Source of the DNA: Novosphingobium resinovorum
GTDB taxonomy: Bacteria; Pseudomonadota; Alphaproteobacteria; Sphingomonadales; Sphingomonadaceae
Assembly (NCBI RefSeq): GCF_001742225.1
Contig: NZ_CP017076.1
Location: 372,001 to 436,000 of the forward strand
DNA: 64,000 bases
Reading direction: 5' to 3'
The position numbers were made by a program, and so were the translations under genes. Shown here one piece after another: positions 41,731 through 53,324 of this stretch. Positions within the stretch are counted from its first letter, which is position 1. Every line of letters starts with the position of its first letter. The notes below the pieces were generated by a model, which did not search any database, was not told where the DNA came from, and saw only the letters and a list, made by a program, of their open reading frames with translations.

Positions 41731-43882
41731 GCGCCGCTCCCGCCGCCATGCGCTCGGGCGCGGCCACCTGATTGCCGGAGACGACGCTGCCGATCGGGCC
41801 ATCCATCACCACACCGCCATCGCGCATGACGATAACGCGATCGACCAGCGCCAGCATCGAACGCTTGTGTGTCGTCAGGACCAGCGTGCGATCGCCCAGC
41901 CAGGGTTGCAGGCGCGTAACCAGGTGGTCCTCGGCTGCCTGATCGAAGAACGCCGTCGCTTCGTCGAGCAGCACGATCTGCGGGTCCTGCAGGATCACCC
42001 GGGCAAGACCCACCGCCTGTCGTTGTCCGCCGGACAGACTGCGGTTGCCGAGCAGGGGCAGGTCCAGCCCCATGGGATTGGCCCGTACGAAGCGCCCCAG
42101 CCCCACATCGTCGAGAACCGTGAAGATCTCCGCATCCGATATGGCGCGGCCCTCGAGATTGAGGTTCTCTCGCAGCGAGCCCTGCATCAGGGCGATGTCC
42201 TGCGGCAGGAAGCCGATTGCCGCCCGCCGATCCGAAGGGTCGATCTGGGCAAGGTTCATCCCGTCGAGCATGACGGTGCCCGACGTCGCGTCGCCAAGGC
42301 CCGACAGAAGGCGCAGCAGCGTCGATTTTCCGGCGCCATTCCCGCCCAGTATCGCCACTTTCTCTCCGGCGGCGATGGTGAGTGCGGCGATTTTCACCAC
42401 CGGCGGTTCGTCGTCGTATCGAACCGCGGCGTCCGTCAGGACGAACCGTCCCCGCAATCGCTCTGCGCGGACGAATACACGGTTCCCGGGGCGCTCGACC
42501 GCAGCGGCCATGAGCTGGTCCAGCCCTTCGAGCGCGACCCGGGTATGTTGCCATCGTGCCAGTATTCCCGCAGCCTGCGACATCGGCGCAACGGCCCTTG
42601 CCGCAAGCAACGAGCATGCGACGAGCGCGCCGACGGTCATCGCCCCTTCGCCGATGCGGTACACGCCGAAGGCGACGACGCCGACGTAGCAAAGTTGCTG
42701 CACCATTCCTGCGCCATAAGTCAGCGCGCTCGACAACGAATGGCTGTGCCGCGCAGTTTCCGAGAGTTGGGCGGTCAGCGATTCCCACAAGCGCAAGGCA
42801 CGCCCTTCGCCGCGCCCGGCCTTGATCGCCTCCAGGTTCTCCACCGCCTCGATGAGGATGCTGTTCTTGATCGCACCTTCCCGCAGGTTCCTGCGCGAAA
42901 GGTCTGCAAGCCGGCCCTGCATGAGGAGGCTGGGCAGCACCATCAGCAGGACGGTAGCAATCGGCACGACGACGACCGGGCCGCCGATCAGCGCGATGAT
43001 CGTGAGAAATATGAGCGTGAATGGCAGGTCGCTGGCGATGGCTGCACTGGACGAGGTGAAGAATTCGCGGACGCCTTCGAACTCGCGGATCTGGCTGGTG
43101 AAGGCTCCAAGCGAGGCGGGGCGGGCGGCAAGTCTCGTCTGCAGCACGCGCGCGAACAGCTGTGTCGACAGGTTCAGGTCCAGGCTCTTGCCCATCGCAT
43201 CGAGAAGATGCCCGCGCATATAACGCAGCATAGTTTCGAGCACGATGGCGATGACGACCCCGCTCGCAAGTATCCAGAGGGTATCGAACGCCGAATTGGG
43301 CACGACCCGGTCGTAGACCTGCATCGCGAAAATGGCCGTCGCGATGGCGAGCAGGTTGGCCATCATCGCGCCGAGAGCCACTTCCAGATAAGCACGGCGA
43401 TACCGTCTCAGTGCACCAAAGAACCAATGCCGACCATCGGTGGACGCAAATGCGGCGGCCCGGGGCTCCGACTTGAAGCGCGGCTTGGCGAAGACCGCGA
43501 TGCCTTTGTGCAATACCGCCAGCTCGGCCACAGGTATTCGCTGCATGCCGCCATCCGCATCGGGCAACAGCAGGAGCGCCACGTCACCTTCCCGCCCGGC
43601 AAGAACCACGCTGTTCCCGTCCTTGAGTAACAACAGGACCGGTAGCAGATAACTCGGCAGATCGAGATCGCAGCGCCGGACCTGCGCGGCTATGTCGAGC
43701 CGCCGCATGGCCCTTGGCACCATGTCCAGAGGTATAGTGCCATCGACGAGCGGCATCCCGTCGCCCAGTTCGGCCACGCTGGTATGCCGCCCCAGCACGG
43801 CCGCGAGGAGGACCAGGCCTGCCCGCAAGCTATCCTGCCTGCGCGGCGATGATCCGCATTTGTCTGGCCCGGCATCCGTCAC
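41720..43882 (-). CDS. type I secretion ABC exporter with degenerate C39-like domain
   Basis: The 720-residue permease/ATPase comprises three parts. A C39-peptidase-like domain (about 1-135) appears to lack the catalytic Cys: DSLRAGLVLLAAVLG stands where peptidases have a Cys-containing motif. Six transmembrane helices (about 165-440) follow. The ATPase (about 480-715) has Walker A GGNGAGKST, signature LSGGQRQ, Walker B IVLLDEAT and switch His TTHK. The non-cleaving C39-like domain is typical of exporters that bind, but do not cut, RTX adhesins (LapB/HlyB type). The gene overlaps the TolC gene by four bases and HlyD by eleven. Confidence 0.92.
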   Translation of the reverse strand: MTDAGPDKCGSSPRRQDSLRAGLVLLAAVLGRHTSVAELGDGMPLVDGTIPLDMVPRAMRRLDIAAQVRRCDLDLPSYLLPVLLLLKDGNSVVLAGREGDVALLLLPDADGGMQRIPVAELAVLHKGIAVFAKPRFKSEPRAAAFASTDGRHWFFGALRRYRRAYLEVALGAMMANLLAIATAIFAMQVYDRVVPNSAFDTLWILASGVVIAIVLETMLRYMRGHLLDAMGKSLDLNLSTQLFARVLQTRLAARPASLGAFTSQIREFEGVREFFTSSSAAIASDLPFTLIFLTIIALIGGPVVVVPIATVLLMVLPSLLMQGRLADLSRRNLREGAIKNSILIEAVENLEAIKAGRGEGRALRLWESLTAQLSETARHSHSLSSALTYGAGMVQQLCYVGVVAFGVYRIGEGAMTVGALVACSLLAARAVAPMSQAAGILARWQHTRVALEGLDQLMAAAVERPGNRVFVRAERLRGRFVLTDAAVRYDDEPPVVKIAALTIAAGEKVAILGGNGAGKSTLLRLLSGLGDATSGTVMLDGMNLAQIDPSDRRAAIGFLPQDIALMQGSLRENLNLEGRAISDAEIFTVLDDVGLGRFVRANPMGLDLPLLGNRSLSGGQRQAVGLARVILQDPQIVLLDEATAFFDQAAEDHLVTRLQPWLGDRTLVLTTHKRSMLALVDRVIVMRDGGVVMDGPIGSVVSGNQVAAPERMAAGAAHGG

Positions 43883-45153
43883 GGCAGTTCCGGCGGCAAA
43901 GCGACCAGATCGGACAGCCGGCCCAGCTGTGCCGCTATCCGATATTGAGTCCTGGCCATTTGCAGCATGACTTCGTTGAGCGATCGCCGGGCATCGAAAT
44001 GCTCGCGCTGGATCGTCACGAGATCGACGATGTCGCGGCGACCGACCTCGAACTGCTCGCGATAGAGGCCGCTCAGGTTGCCGGCATCCGAAACCTGGGC
44101 GCGCAGTGCCTGTGCCTGCTGCTCGAGCGCGGTTGCCGTCGTCATCAGGTTGCGCAGCTCGCGCGCGATATCGCGCCGAACCGCGGCCTCTTTCAATTGT
44201 GCGGCGTTCACGCGCTGCCTTGCTGCATCGGCCCGGTCAAATAACGAAAGGCCCTGTAGCGGCGTCATGCGCAGGCGCAGTGCGACGACCGCATCGCTTG
44301 CCATCCTGCCGCCGATCTCACGACTGAGCGCAGTCGCCTCGAGATTTACGCGCGGCAGTATCGACGAGCGGGCATCGTCGAACTGGGCCCGGGCGTAGTG
44401 CGTTTCCTCGAGCGCCTTGCGGAAGGCGGGAGCCTCGTCGATCAGCGTATCGATATTCTGCGTTTCGATACGCCGGACCATCGAGGCCGGTACGGGCTGC
44501 TCCAGATGTCCGGGGGGCGTTCCGACAAGCGTTTCGAACTGCGCACCGGCATTGGCGGCTTGTCCGTCATCGCTGGCCAGCCTTTGATGCGCGCGGGCCA
44601 GTTCGAGTTGCGCCCGGTCCGGCTCGCTGCGATCGGCATATCCGCCATCCGCCCGCATGCCGGTCATGCGCGACAGATCCTCGAGCGTCGAAATCTGCGC
44701 GAGATCGACTTCGCGCTGCAGGCGCGCCAGCACGACATCGAGGTAGGTTTCGATCACGTCTCGGACCGCTTCGTCGCGTGTCATCGACCATTCTGCGCGG
44801 GCCTGCCGTTCGGCCGCCCGCGCGCCGTCGGTCCTGCTGCGCGTCTGCCCCCAGTCGTGGACCATCTGCGCAGCGGTCACTTCATAAGCCCATTTCTCCG
44901 TCGACACTTCCTGTGGGCCACCCGATGCGGAGATCGACGGGAGGTATCCGGATCGCGCCACTTTCACCTCGGTATGCGCGGCCTTCACCTCCGACGCTGC
45001 CGCGGAGAGCGCCGGATGACGCGCTATCGCGGCAGCTACGGCTTCCTCCACCGTCATGGCCTCCGCCCGCCGCAGAGCTGGGCAAACGGTCATGAAAGCG
45101 ATCATGCCAAGAACGAACAGAGCATCTGCGCAGCCTCCCCCCGCTGCCCTCAC
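43879..45153 (-). CDS. TolC-family outer membrane channel of the adhesin secretion system
   Basis: The 424-residue protein has a signal peptide (LFVLGMIAFMTVCPALRRAEA) and two repeats of long helices typical of TolC (MTVEEAVAAAIARHPALSAAASEVKAA, then ARSGYLPSISA; second half ARAQFDDARSSILPRVNL). It forms the trimeric outer membrane duct for the adhesin. It starts with GTG, whose bases overlap the adhesin stop (GTGA, four bases), so translation is coupled directly to the adhesin. Confidence 0.9.
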   Translation of the reverse strand: MRAAGGGCADALFVLGMIAFMTVCPALRRAEAMTVEEAVAAAIARHPALSAAASEVKAAHTEVKVARSGYLPSISASGGPQEVSTEKWAYEVTAAQMVHDWGQTRSRTDGARAAERQARAEWSMTRDEAVRDVIETYLDVVLARLQREVDLAQISTLEDLSRMTGMRADGGYADRSEPDRAQLELARAHQRLASDDGQAANAGAQFETLVGTPPGHLEQPVPASMVRRIETQNIDTLIDEAPAFRKALEETHYARAQFDDARSSILPRVNLEATALSREIGGRMASDAVVALRLRMTPLQGLSLFDRADAARQRVNAAQLKEAAVRRDIARELRNLMTTATALEQQAQALRAQVSDAGNLSGLYREQFEVGRRDIVDLVTIQREHFDARRSLNEVMLQMARTQYRIAAQLGRLSDLVALPPELP

Positions 45154-48100
45154 ACGACGACCTGGACTGTGTTGTCCTCGACCAGAATGGTGCTCACCCC
45201 GAATGTATAGACGTCGTATACGAGGCCATCGAGCGTCTGCGTCGATCCGGTGTCGACGGCACCGGTGATGTTCAGCACGTCGTTGGACTCACCGGTTATC
45301 TGCAGGGTGTGTCCCGCATCGGTGATTGCGCTGACTTCCGACGCCGTCAGGGTCAACACGCTACCGCTGTCGCCCGTGCCGAGATCGATGCGCTCGATGT
45401 TCGACAGCGTGCCGACCCCCGGCGCTCCGTAATCGAGATCGATGCCGTTCCCGAGCAGGATCGTATCGAACCCGGCACCGCCGTCGATGGTGGAGAAGTT
45501 GGTGGCCAGCACTTCGACGGTGTCGTGCCCCGGACCGGTCAGCACGTGATCGCCTGCGCCGACGTTCAGGACGAGATCGTTCCCGCTGTTGCCGTTGATG
45601 TGCTCCGCCCCGGTTGTGCCCGATATGATGTCGTCCGCCAGCGAGCCGTTCACATCGATTTGTCCCAGGTTCAGGGACAGGCCATTGGGACTGAGGGACA
45701 AGCCGTAGATCGCGCTCTCATGCCCTTGCGGATCGGTGGCCACCATTCCCAACGATATCTGGGAGCCAAGATTGAGGATGTCCGTAACGTTCAGGCCCAA
45801 CTGGGTCAGGATGGCCGGGCTCAGGAGATTGAGCGTGAAATGGCCGCTGCCATCGGCGGTAAGGGGCAGCAATTCAACGTTGAGCACCGGAGTGACGACC
45901 CGGATCACCACCGTGGAGTTGGGCTCGGTCGTACCGCTTATGCCGAATTGGGGGTTGAGCGGGTTGAGGCTGACGGCCAGACCGAAGCCTCCGATAGTCG
46001 GCGGCGCTTCGATGTTGGGCGCGACATCGATCGTCGCCACGCTGCTCGTGTTGCCGGCCGGATCTTCGCTGGTGACGGAGATCCGAGCGTCGAGCAACTG
46101 CGCCCAGTCGAGCCGAATGCCAAGGTCCGTCAACAGGTTGAGCGAAGCCAGGCCGCTGTTGTCGGCTGTGACCACGGTATTGGTTGTCAATCCGCCCACG
46201 GTCGCCGTGACCGTCAACTGCGAGCCGGGCTCGCCGGATATGGTCAGAGCGCTGGCCAACAGCGACAGGACGGGCGTTGCGGGGGGGCTCGTGTCTATCA
46301 CGAAGTTGACGGGCGATGCCCCATCTCCTCCGCCGATGCTGGCCGATACGGATGATGCTCCCTCGGGAAAACCACCTGCGGGCGCGATCGTGAGGACGAC
46401 GACCCCGGCCAGTATGTCGCCCACCGACAGGACATGGGTGGCTTGCGCCTGATATCCGCCCTGGCCGTTCAGCGCGGCCGTGATCTGCTGCCCGGCCTGC
46501 ATCGTCGGTCTGAGCGTGACTTCGACCTGGATGCCGTCTGCCGCCTCGTTCGCGTTGATGTAGCCGTCGTCCGCCTCGACCACGGCTATCGTCAAGGGCG
46601 CGATGTCGGGGGCGATCAGGACCGTGGGCAAACTCTGGTTTCCCGCGGCGTCGATGGCAATGGCGCTCACGGTCTCGTTGGCGATCAACGGGGTGAGCAA
46701 CGGGAGGCTGAAGTTACCGTTGCCATCGACCGTGACTTGTATTGGATTGGCCGTTTCCCCATCGATCACGACCCGAACGGTAACGCCTGGTTCCGCTGAT
46801 ATGAGCAGAAGTTCACCGCCCGAAACCAGCGTCAGGACAGGGCTGTCAGGAGCGGTCGCATCGATCGTGACGGTGGATACCGGGCTGATATTGCCTGCGG
46901 CATCGATGGCGAATGCCTCGACCACCGTGGAATCGGGAAGGGGCGTGGATGGCGTGAAGATCCAGCCGCCGTTTTGATCGACGATGGCCTCGCCCAGCGG
47001 GATACCCAGCCCGTCCGTCAGGATGATGGTCGTACCGGGTTCGGCCGTCCCGGTAAGGACGTCGCCGCTGCTCGCGGCGATGATCGGTGCGACGGGCGCA
47101 ACGGCATCGACCACCGTGCTGGCCGGAAGGCTGGTGTTACCGGCCGCATCGACGGCGACGACCTCCACGACGGTATCGTGCGGCAAGGCGAGGGTGGGTA
47201 CGAAAGTCCAGTCGCCATTGTCGTCCGCGGTCGTTTCTCCGATCGGATTGCCCAGCGAATCGCTGAGCAGGAGCGTCACCCCCGGTTCGGCATTGCCCTC
47301 CAGCAGCGCACCGGTCGTCGGGTCGATGGTCGGAATCGCCGGTGGCACGCCGTCCACGGTGGTGCTGACCGGTCCGCTTACATTGCCTGCGGCGTCGACC
47401 GATACCGCGATGACCACCGTGCCATCGGGCAAGGGGAGCAGGGGGGTGAACGTCCAGTTGCCCTGCGGATCCGTCGTAACCTGTCCAAGCGGCAAGCCAT
47501 AATCGGGAACCGCAGACGAGGCTGCGAATACCGTGAAGCCGCCCGGACTCGCCTGCGGCGAGAAGGCGGCAAATGTATTGCCCGTCCCGTCCATCAGCAC
47601 CACGGTCGAATTCGGTTCCGCCGTGCCGGTGACGAGCGAGCCGTTGGTGGGATCGATCGTGGGGTCGGCTGGGGCAGTGGAGTCCACCGTCGTAGTCGAT
47701 GCGGGACTGACGTTGCCTGCCGCATCTCGTGCCGTGGCGGTCACGACAGTGCCGTCCGATAGCCGAGCGCCGGGCGTAAAGCTCCAGTTTCCGCCGCCAT
47801 CGGCACTCGTGTCTCCGATCGGATTGCCGTCGCCATCGGTCAGGGTGACAACCGTATTAGGCTCAGCCGTGCCGGTGAGCGCATTGCCGTCGGTGGAATC
47901 TATGCTCGGCGCGTCTGGAGCGATCGCGTCGACCGTCGTGGTAGATGCGGGGCTGGCATTTCCCGCGGCATCCTGGGCGGTGGCGCTGACTCCCGTGCCG
48001 TCCGCCAAGGGGGGGCCGGGAACGAAGCTCCAGTTCCCGTCTGCCTCGGCGAGCGTCTGGCCGATGGGATCGCCATTGCCGGCGGTGAGCAGGATGAGGG

Positions 48101-50198
48101 CTCCGGGCTCGGAGGTGCCGGATATCACCGTGCCGTTGGTCGGTGCGATTTCGGGTGCTGCGGGAGAAACGGCATCGATGACGATACTATCGGAAGCACT
48201 TTCGTTGCCGGCCGCATCGCGAGCCACGGCATTGACGCTGGTGCCGTCGGGCAGCGGAGATCCCGGCGTGAAGGTCCAGGTTCCACCTGTGCCTACGACC
48301 GTCTGGCCGAGGGAATTGCCGCTGCCGTCGGTGAGGACCACCGTTGCGCCCAACTCGCCGGTGCCGGAAATCACGTCACCTTTGGATGGGGCAATGTCGG
48401 GAGCCGCAGGCGCAGTGGCATCGACCGCAGCGCTGGTCGAAGGACCGACATTGCCCGCCGCATCGCGCGCAGCCACCACGACGGTGCTTCCATCTGCCAG
48501 CGGCGGCGACGGCGTGAAAGTCCAGTTCCCGTCGCTATCGGCGCTCGTCTCTCCGATCGGATCGCCGTTGCCGTCGGACAGGATCAGAGTTGCCCCGGGC
48601 TCCGCAGTGCCGGACACCGTCGTCGCATTGGGCGGCGCCAATGTCGGGGCCGGGGGCGCCATCGCATCGACGGCGGTGCTGGTTGGAGGGCTGCTGTTGC
48701 CTGCGGCATCGCGCGCAATCGCGATCAGTATCGTGCCATCGGGAACCGGATTGGCGGGCGTCATCGACCAAGCCCCGTCAATGCCGGTGATTGCCTGCCC
48801 AAGCGGCGTACCGCTGCCATCGGTGACCAAGATGGTGGTTCCGGCTTCGGCCTTACCGCCGATCTCGGTGCCGTTGCTTGGTGAAAGGGTCGGAGCGTCG
48901 GGAGCGAGGGAGTCGATGGTTATGCTGGCCGCCGGGCCAGCCTGCCCCTCCAGGTTCACCGCTGCGACGCGGATCACAGTCCCATTGGTCAGCGGCGGTT
49001 GCGGAGTGAATGACCATGTTCCGTCTGCCGCGATCGTAGCCTGACCGACCGTATGCCCTGCGGCATCCGTGAGCATAACCGCGATGCCGCTTCCGGCGGT
49101 GCCGGTCAACGCGGTACCGTTGCTGGGGGCGATGGTGGGGGCAGTGGCCGGTGGAGGAGTCAGGTCGGGCGCCCGGACGGTCGCCGCGTCACTCATGTTG
49201 CCCGCCGCGTCGGTGACCCTGACCGTGATCGGCTGCCCATTGTCGACGGGAGCAGCGAAGAGGACCGAAAATGTTCCATCGGCGGCGATCGTCGCCGTGT
49301 AGTCGGGCTCGCCGTCACCATCGATGTCGATGGTGACGGTCGCTCCGGGTTCGCCGGTGCCTGTGATTCCGGTGCCGTCCGCCGCGACACCGAGTTGCGT
49401 GGCGTTCTCGGGCGGAGTGAGATCAGGCGCGTTCGTGCCCGCCGCCGGACCGACATTTCCGGCGGCATCGCGGACAGTGACGCTGATCGGCTCCGCATTG
49501 ACGAGTGCCGGTGCCAGGACAACCGTGAAAGCGCCGTCGGCACCGACGATCGACGTGTAGTTCGCCGTTCCGTCGCCATCGGTATCGACCAGCACCGTAG
49601 CTCCGGCCTCCGCGCGCCCCGTGAGGCGGTCTCCGGCTGCCGAAACGACGAGATTGCTCGGTGCGGCCGGCGCGGTCGTGTCGGGAGGTGTCGTCGGCGT
49701 ATCGTTGCCGCCGCGATTGCCCCCACCGCCGCCTGCCGCGACCGCGATGAGTCCGCCGCCACCGAGCACCGCAAGCGGAACGATCACGCCCGCGCCCAGA
49801 CCGGCGCCGGACGCCGCTCCGGCGACCATGCCGGCGGCTTCGGTCGCAGGCGGAGCGGCAAATCCGGCAATGACATCCATCGGGACGTAGGCAGGCGTGG
49901 CAAGGCTGCTGCCGGATAGTTGCGCTACGTCCGCGGCCACGAGGTGATCTTCCTCGACCAGCATCAGTTGCGAGAACCGGGATGGATCGACGTAGAAGTT
50001 CGCGATTCTCACGGTTTCGCCGGTTCGCAGGTGCACCAGGAGGTCCGTGCCTTCGCGGCTGAAGCCGGTCACCGCTTCGGGTGCCACGTTCAGGGCGATG
50101 CTGCTGCCAGGGGCGACCGAAACCGAACCTTCCACGGCTTGGACAGGGGCGATGCGCACGCCGGACAGGTCGGACGAGATCTTGGCCTCAACGGGCAT
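45150..50198 (-). CDS. BapA-like giant repeat adhesin, type I secreted
   Basis: The 1682-residue surface protein has a BapA-prefix-like N-terminus (1-110; IALNVAPEAVTGF, VRIANFY, SQLMLVEEDHLV). A Gly/Ala hydrophobic stretch (about 118-160) follows. Then come about twelve Ig-like modules of about 82 residues (175-1200), each with a SGTAEPG-type start, DGNWTFTP middle and DAAGN end. Three divergent modules follow (to about 1500), then an RTX-like part (DDIISGTTGAEHINGNSGNDL, GGAGFDTILLGNG) and a C-terminal secretion signal ending VEDNTVQVVV. Module 9 carries about 28 extra residues. It should mediate biofilm or surface attachment. GGGAGGTG precedes the ATG. TolC, ABC and HlyD genes follow with overlaps. 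Confidence 0.9.
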   Translation of the reverse strand: MPVEAKISSDLSGVRIAPVQAVEGSVSVAPGSSIALNVAPEAVTGFSREGTDLLVHLRTGETVRIANFYVDPSRFSQLMLVEEDHLVAADVAQLSGSSLATPAYVPMDVIAGFAAPPATEAAGMVAGAASGAGLGAGVIVPLAVLGGGGLIAVAAGGGGGNRGGNDTPTTPPDTTAPAAPSNLVVSAAGDRLTGRAEAGATVLVDTDGDGTANYTSIVGADGAFTVVLAPALVNAEPISVTVRDAAGNVGPAAGTNAPDLTPPENATQLGVAADGTGITGTGEPGATVTIDIDGDGEPDYTATIAADGTFSVLFAAPVDNGQPITVRVTDAAGNMSDAATVRAPDLTPPPATAPTIAPSNGTALTGTAGSGIAVMLTDAAGHTVGQATIAADGTWSFTPQPPLTNGTVIRVAAVNLEGQAGPAASITIDSLAPDAPTLSPSNGTEIGGKAEAGTTILVTDGSGTPLGQAITGIDGAWSMTPANPVPDGTILIAIARDAAGNSSPPTSTAVDAMAPPAPTLAPPNATTVSGTAEPGATLILSDGNGDPIGETSADSDGNWTFTPSPPLADGSTVVVAARDAAGNVGPSTSAAVDATAPAAPDIAPSKGDVISGTGELGATVVLTDGSGNSLGQTVVGTGGTWTFTPGSPLPDGTSVNAVARDAAGNESASDSIVIDAVSPAAPEIAPTNGTVISGTSEPGALILLTAGNGDPIGQTLAEADGNWSFVPGPPLADGTGVSATAQDAAGNASPASTTTVDAIAPDAPSIDSTDGNALTGTAEPNTVVTLTDGDGNPIGDTSADGGGNWSFTPGARLSDGTVVTATARDAAGNVSPASTTTVDSTAPADPTIDPTNGSLVTGTAEPNSTVVLMDGTGNTFAAFSPQASPGGFTVFAASSAVPDYGLPLGQVTTDPQGNWTFTPLLPLPDGTVVIAVSVDAAGNVSGPVSTTVDGVPPAIPTIDPTTGALLEGNAEPGVTLLLSDSLGNPIGETTADDNGDWTFVPTLALPHDTVVEVVAVDAAGNTSLPASTVVDAVAPVAPIIAASSGDVLTGTAEPGTTIILTDGLGIPLGEAIVDQNGGWIFTPSTPLPDSTVVEAFAIDAAGNISPVSTVTIDATAPDSPVLTLVSGGELLLISAEPGVTVRVVIDGETANPIQVTVDGNGNFSLPLLTPLIANETVSAIAIDAAGNQSLPTVLIAPDIAPLTIAVVEADDGYINANEAADGIQVEVTLRPTMQAGQQITAALNGQGGYQAQATHVLSVGDILAGVVVLTIAPAGGFPEGASSVSASIGGGDGASPVNFVIDTSPPATPVLSLLASALTISGEPGSQLTVTATVGGLTTNTVVTADNSGLASLNLLTDLGIRLDWAQLLDARISVTSEDPAGNTSSVATIDVAPNIEAPPTIGGFGLAVSLNPLNPQFGISGTTEPNSTVVIRVVTPVLNVELLPLTADGSGHFTLNLLSPAILTQLGLNVTDILNLGSQISLGMVATDPQGHESAIYGLSLSPNGLSLNLGQIDVNGSLADDIISGTTGAEHINGNSGNDLVLNVGAGDHVLTGPGHDTVEVLATNFSTIDGGAGFDTILLGNGIDLDYGAPGVGTLSNIERIDLGTGDSGSVLTLTASEVSAITDAGHTLQITGESNDVLNITGAVDTGSTQTLDGLVYDVYTFGVSTILVEDNTVQVVV

Positions 50199-50542
50199 TG
50201 TGCACCTCCCGCGCAGAGCATGCTGGCGCTCCGTACAGGCTAGGGAATAATCACGCGCCGGGATTCGCCAATTGCGTTCCCCTCCGATTTCGAGGGAAAT
50301 ATCCGGGAACCAAATGCTTTAGAGGCTTAGGGAAAAGTTTGGTGCGCTCTCGAGGTCTATAACGGATGCAATTCCTGCAAGGAGCTTGCCGTGCTCGACC
50401 AACTCGATCCCATCTACTGCAGGTCCGGCTTGAGGGTCGGCTGATGACCAGCCTCCGATCAGTCATTCGTTATTTTACATAAGATACATTATCAACTTAA
50501 AGCGCATTGAAGGACCAGAATGCTTTCTTCTTGAGGCATGCG
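50199..50542. promoter_or_regulatory. intergenic region, adhesin promoter side
   Basis: The adhesin promoter must lie here, at the 5' end of the long minus-strand operon. The stretch 50466-50510 (TTATTTTACATAAGATACATTATC and flanks) is markedly AT-rich and is the best promoter candidate. No protein-coding gene is supported; short frames with AAGGAG near 50380 are under 20 codons. No terminator for the LysR gene at 50543 was recognised. Confidence 0.4.
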
Positions 50543-51412
50543 TCAGATTGGAAAATCCGTCTCAAGGAAGTCCATCACTACACGCGCACGCATCGGCATG
50601 CGCATGCCGCGAAAGCCGTTGGCGAGCATCACCGGGATGGACGGAATATCCGCATCAGGCATGATCTGCTTCAGGAGGCCACGCTCGATGTCTTCCTGGA
50701 CCTGGATGCGCGGCAACAGCCCGATGCCAAGTCCCCCTCGCGTCGCGCGCAGTACTGCCTCGCTGGAATTGGCGCGCAGAAAACCCGACACCTCGAGTTC
50801 GCGGCCGTCGATCGACCATGGCGCCGGCCGCGCCGCGTAGCCATATGTCAGGCACTGATGCTGCTTCAGTTCACCGGCCGTCACAGGCACACCATGACGC
50901 TTGACATAGTCCGGCGCGGCGACCAGCACGCGCGGAAGCTGCCCTAGCAGCGTGCTTCCGGCGGCGTTTCTCCCGTCTCCTACCCAAAGCCACAGGTCCA
51001 GACCACCGTGGTCTGCCGCATCGCGCCAGTCGGCGACGAGCAGTTCGATCATCAAATCGGGATGCTGCGCCGCGATGCTTCCGAGCCGCTGCGCGTAATG
51101 GAAGCCGAGCGCCGTCGTTACGCCCACGCGCACCAGTCCGCGCGCCGCCACCGCTCCCACGAGGTCCGCTTCGGCCAGCCCTACCTGATCGAGAATCGCC
51201 ACCGCGTGCTCCAGCAGTCGCTCCCCATCCGCCGTCAGCGCCTGGCTGCGCGTGGTGCGCTGAAACAGGCGCACGCCGAAATGTTGTTCCAGATCACTGA
51301 TCGCCCGCGCAATCGTGGTATGGCTGAGGTTCTGGCGGCGGCCCAGCGCCGAGAAACTGCCCTCTTCGTTCAGGCGCACGAATAGCCGCAAGGATCGGAT
51401 CAGGTCACTCAT
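50543..51412 (-). CDS. LysR-family transcriptional regulator
   Basis: The 289-residue protein has the N-terminal winged helix (LRLFVRLNEEGSFSALGRRQNLSHTTIARAISDLEQHFGVRLFQRTTR) and a LysR substrate-binding domain. Starting at ATG 51412 gives the standard LysR length; the longer frame would run into the divergent promoter. It is divergent from the CoA hydrolase/transferase gene, which it most likely controls, with a LysR-box-like palindrome between them. Confidence 0.9.
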   Translation of the reverse strand: MSDLIRSLRLFVRLNEEGSFSALGRRQNLSHTTIARAISDLEQHFGVRLFQRTTRSQALTADGERLLEHAVAILDQVGLAEADLVGAVAARGLVRVGVTTALGFHYAQRLGSIAAQHPDLMIELLVADWRDAADHGGLDLWLWVGDGRNAAGSTLLGQLPRVLVAAPDYVKRHGVPVTAGELKQHQCLTYGYAARPAPWSIDGRELEVSGFLRANSSEAVLRATRGGLGIGLLPRIQVQEDIERGLLKQIMPDADIPSIPVMLANGFRGMRMPMRARVVMDFLETDFPI

Positions 51413-51416
51413 CTGA

Positions 51417-53039
<1,623 letters not shown>

Positions 53040-53066
53040 GTGGAACGTATTGAAGCCAAACCATTT

Positions 53067-53156
53067 CAGTCATCCCCGCGAAGGCGGGGACCCAACTGAT
53101 GACGGTGCGACATGAAGCGTCAGGAGATGAGTTCCCGCCTTCGCGGGAATGACTGA
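53067..53156. repeat. long inverted repeat, family A, copy 2
   Basis: The arms CAGTCATCCCCGCGAAGG... (53067-53093) and ...CCTTCGCGGGAATGACTGA (53129-53156) form a 90-base palindrome. Sequence and layout match the copies at 413 and 56159. It lies after the CoA-transferase gene and may help end its transcript. Confidence 0.82.
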
Positions 53157-53310
53157 GGTTATGCAGCACACGAACTTGCCCCGGCATCCCGGCGCATGGA
53201 ATTCAGGGTGACGACAGCTTTTATCGGTTACCGCGCCTTCAACCATGACCTTGAAGGCTACCCAAAATGACAGTCCCGTCACACTGGACTCTGCCCGACC
53301 CCCAACCTAT

Positions 53311-53324
53311 ATACCGCCCGGTAT
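53311..53324. promoter_or_regulatory. TetR operator 1, overlapping the tetR start codon
   Basis: ATACCG-CC-CGGTAT is a perfect palindrome that includes the first two bases of the regulator's ATG at 53323. The same motif occurs at 54133 and 54181 before the efflux operon. Confidence 0.75.

Noticed and set aside
41432..43630. Long open frame (732 codons) antisense to the HlyD and ABC exporter genes
   Set aside because: Composition is of a shadow frame with no motif, and it overlaps two confirmed genes.
47533..49044. Plus-strand frame of 503 codons inside the adhesin gene
   Set aside because: It mirrors the repeated adhesin modules in antisense and has no start signal.
45150..50198. CRISPR-like or microsatellite repeat array in the adhesin gene
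   Set aside because: The roughly 246-base periodicity is from diverged protein modules; DNA repeats are not identical and no spacer pattern exists.
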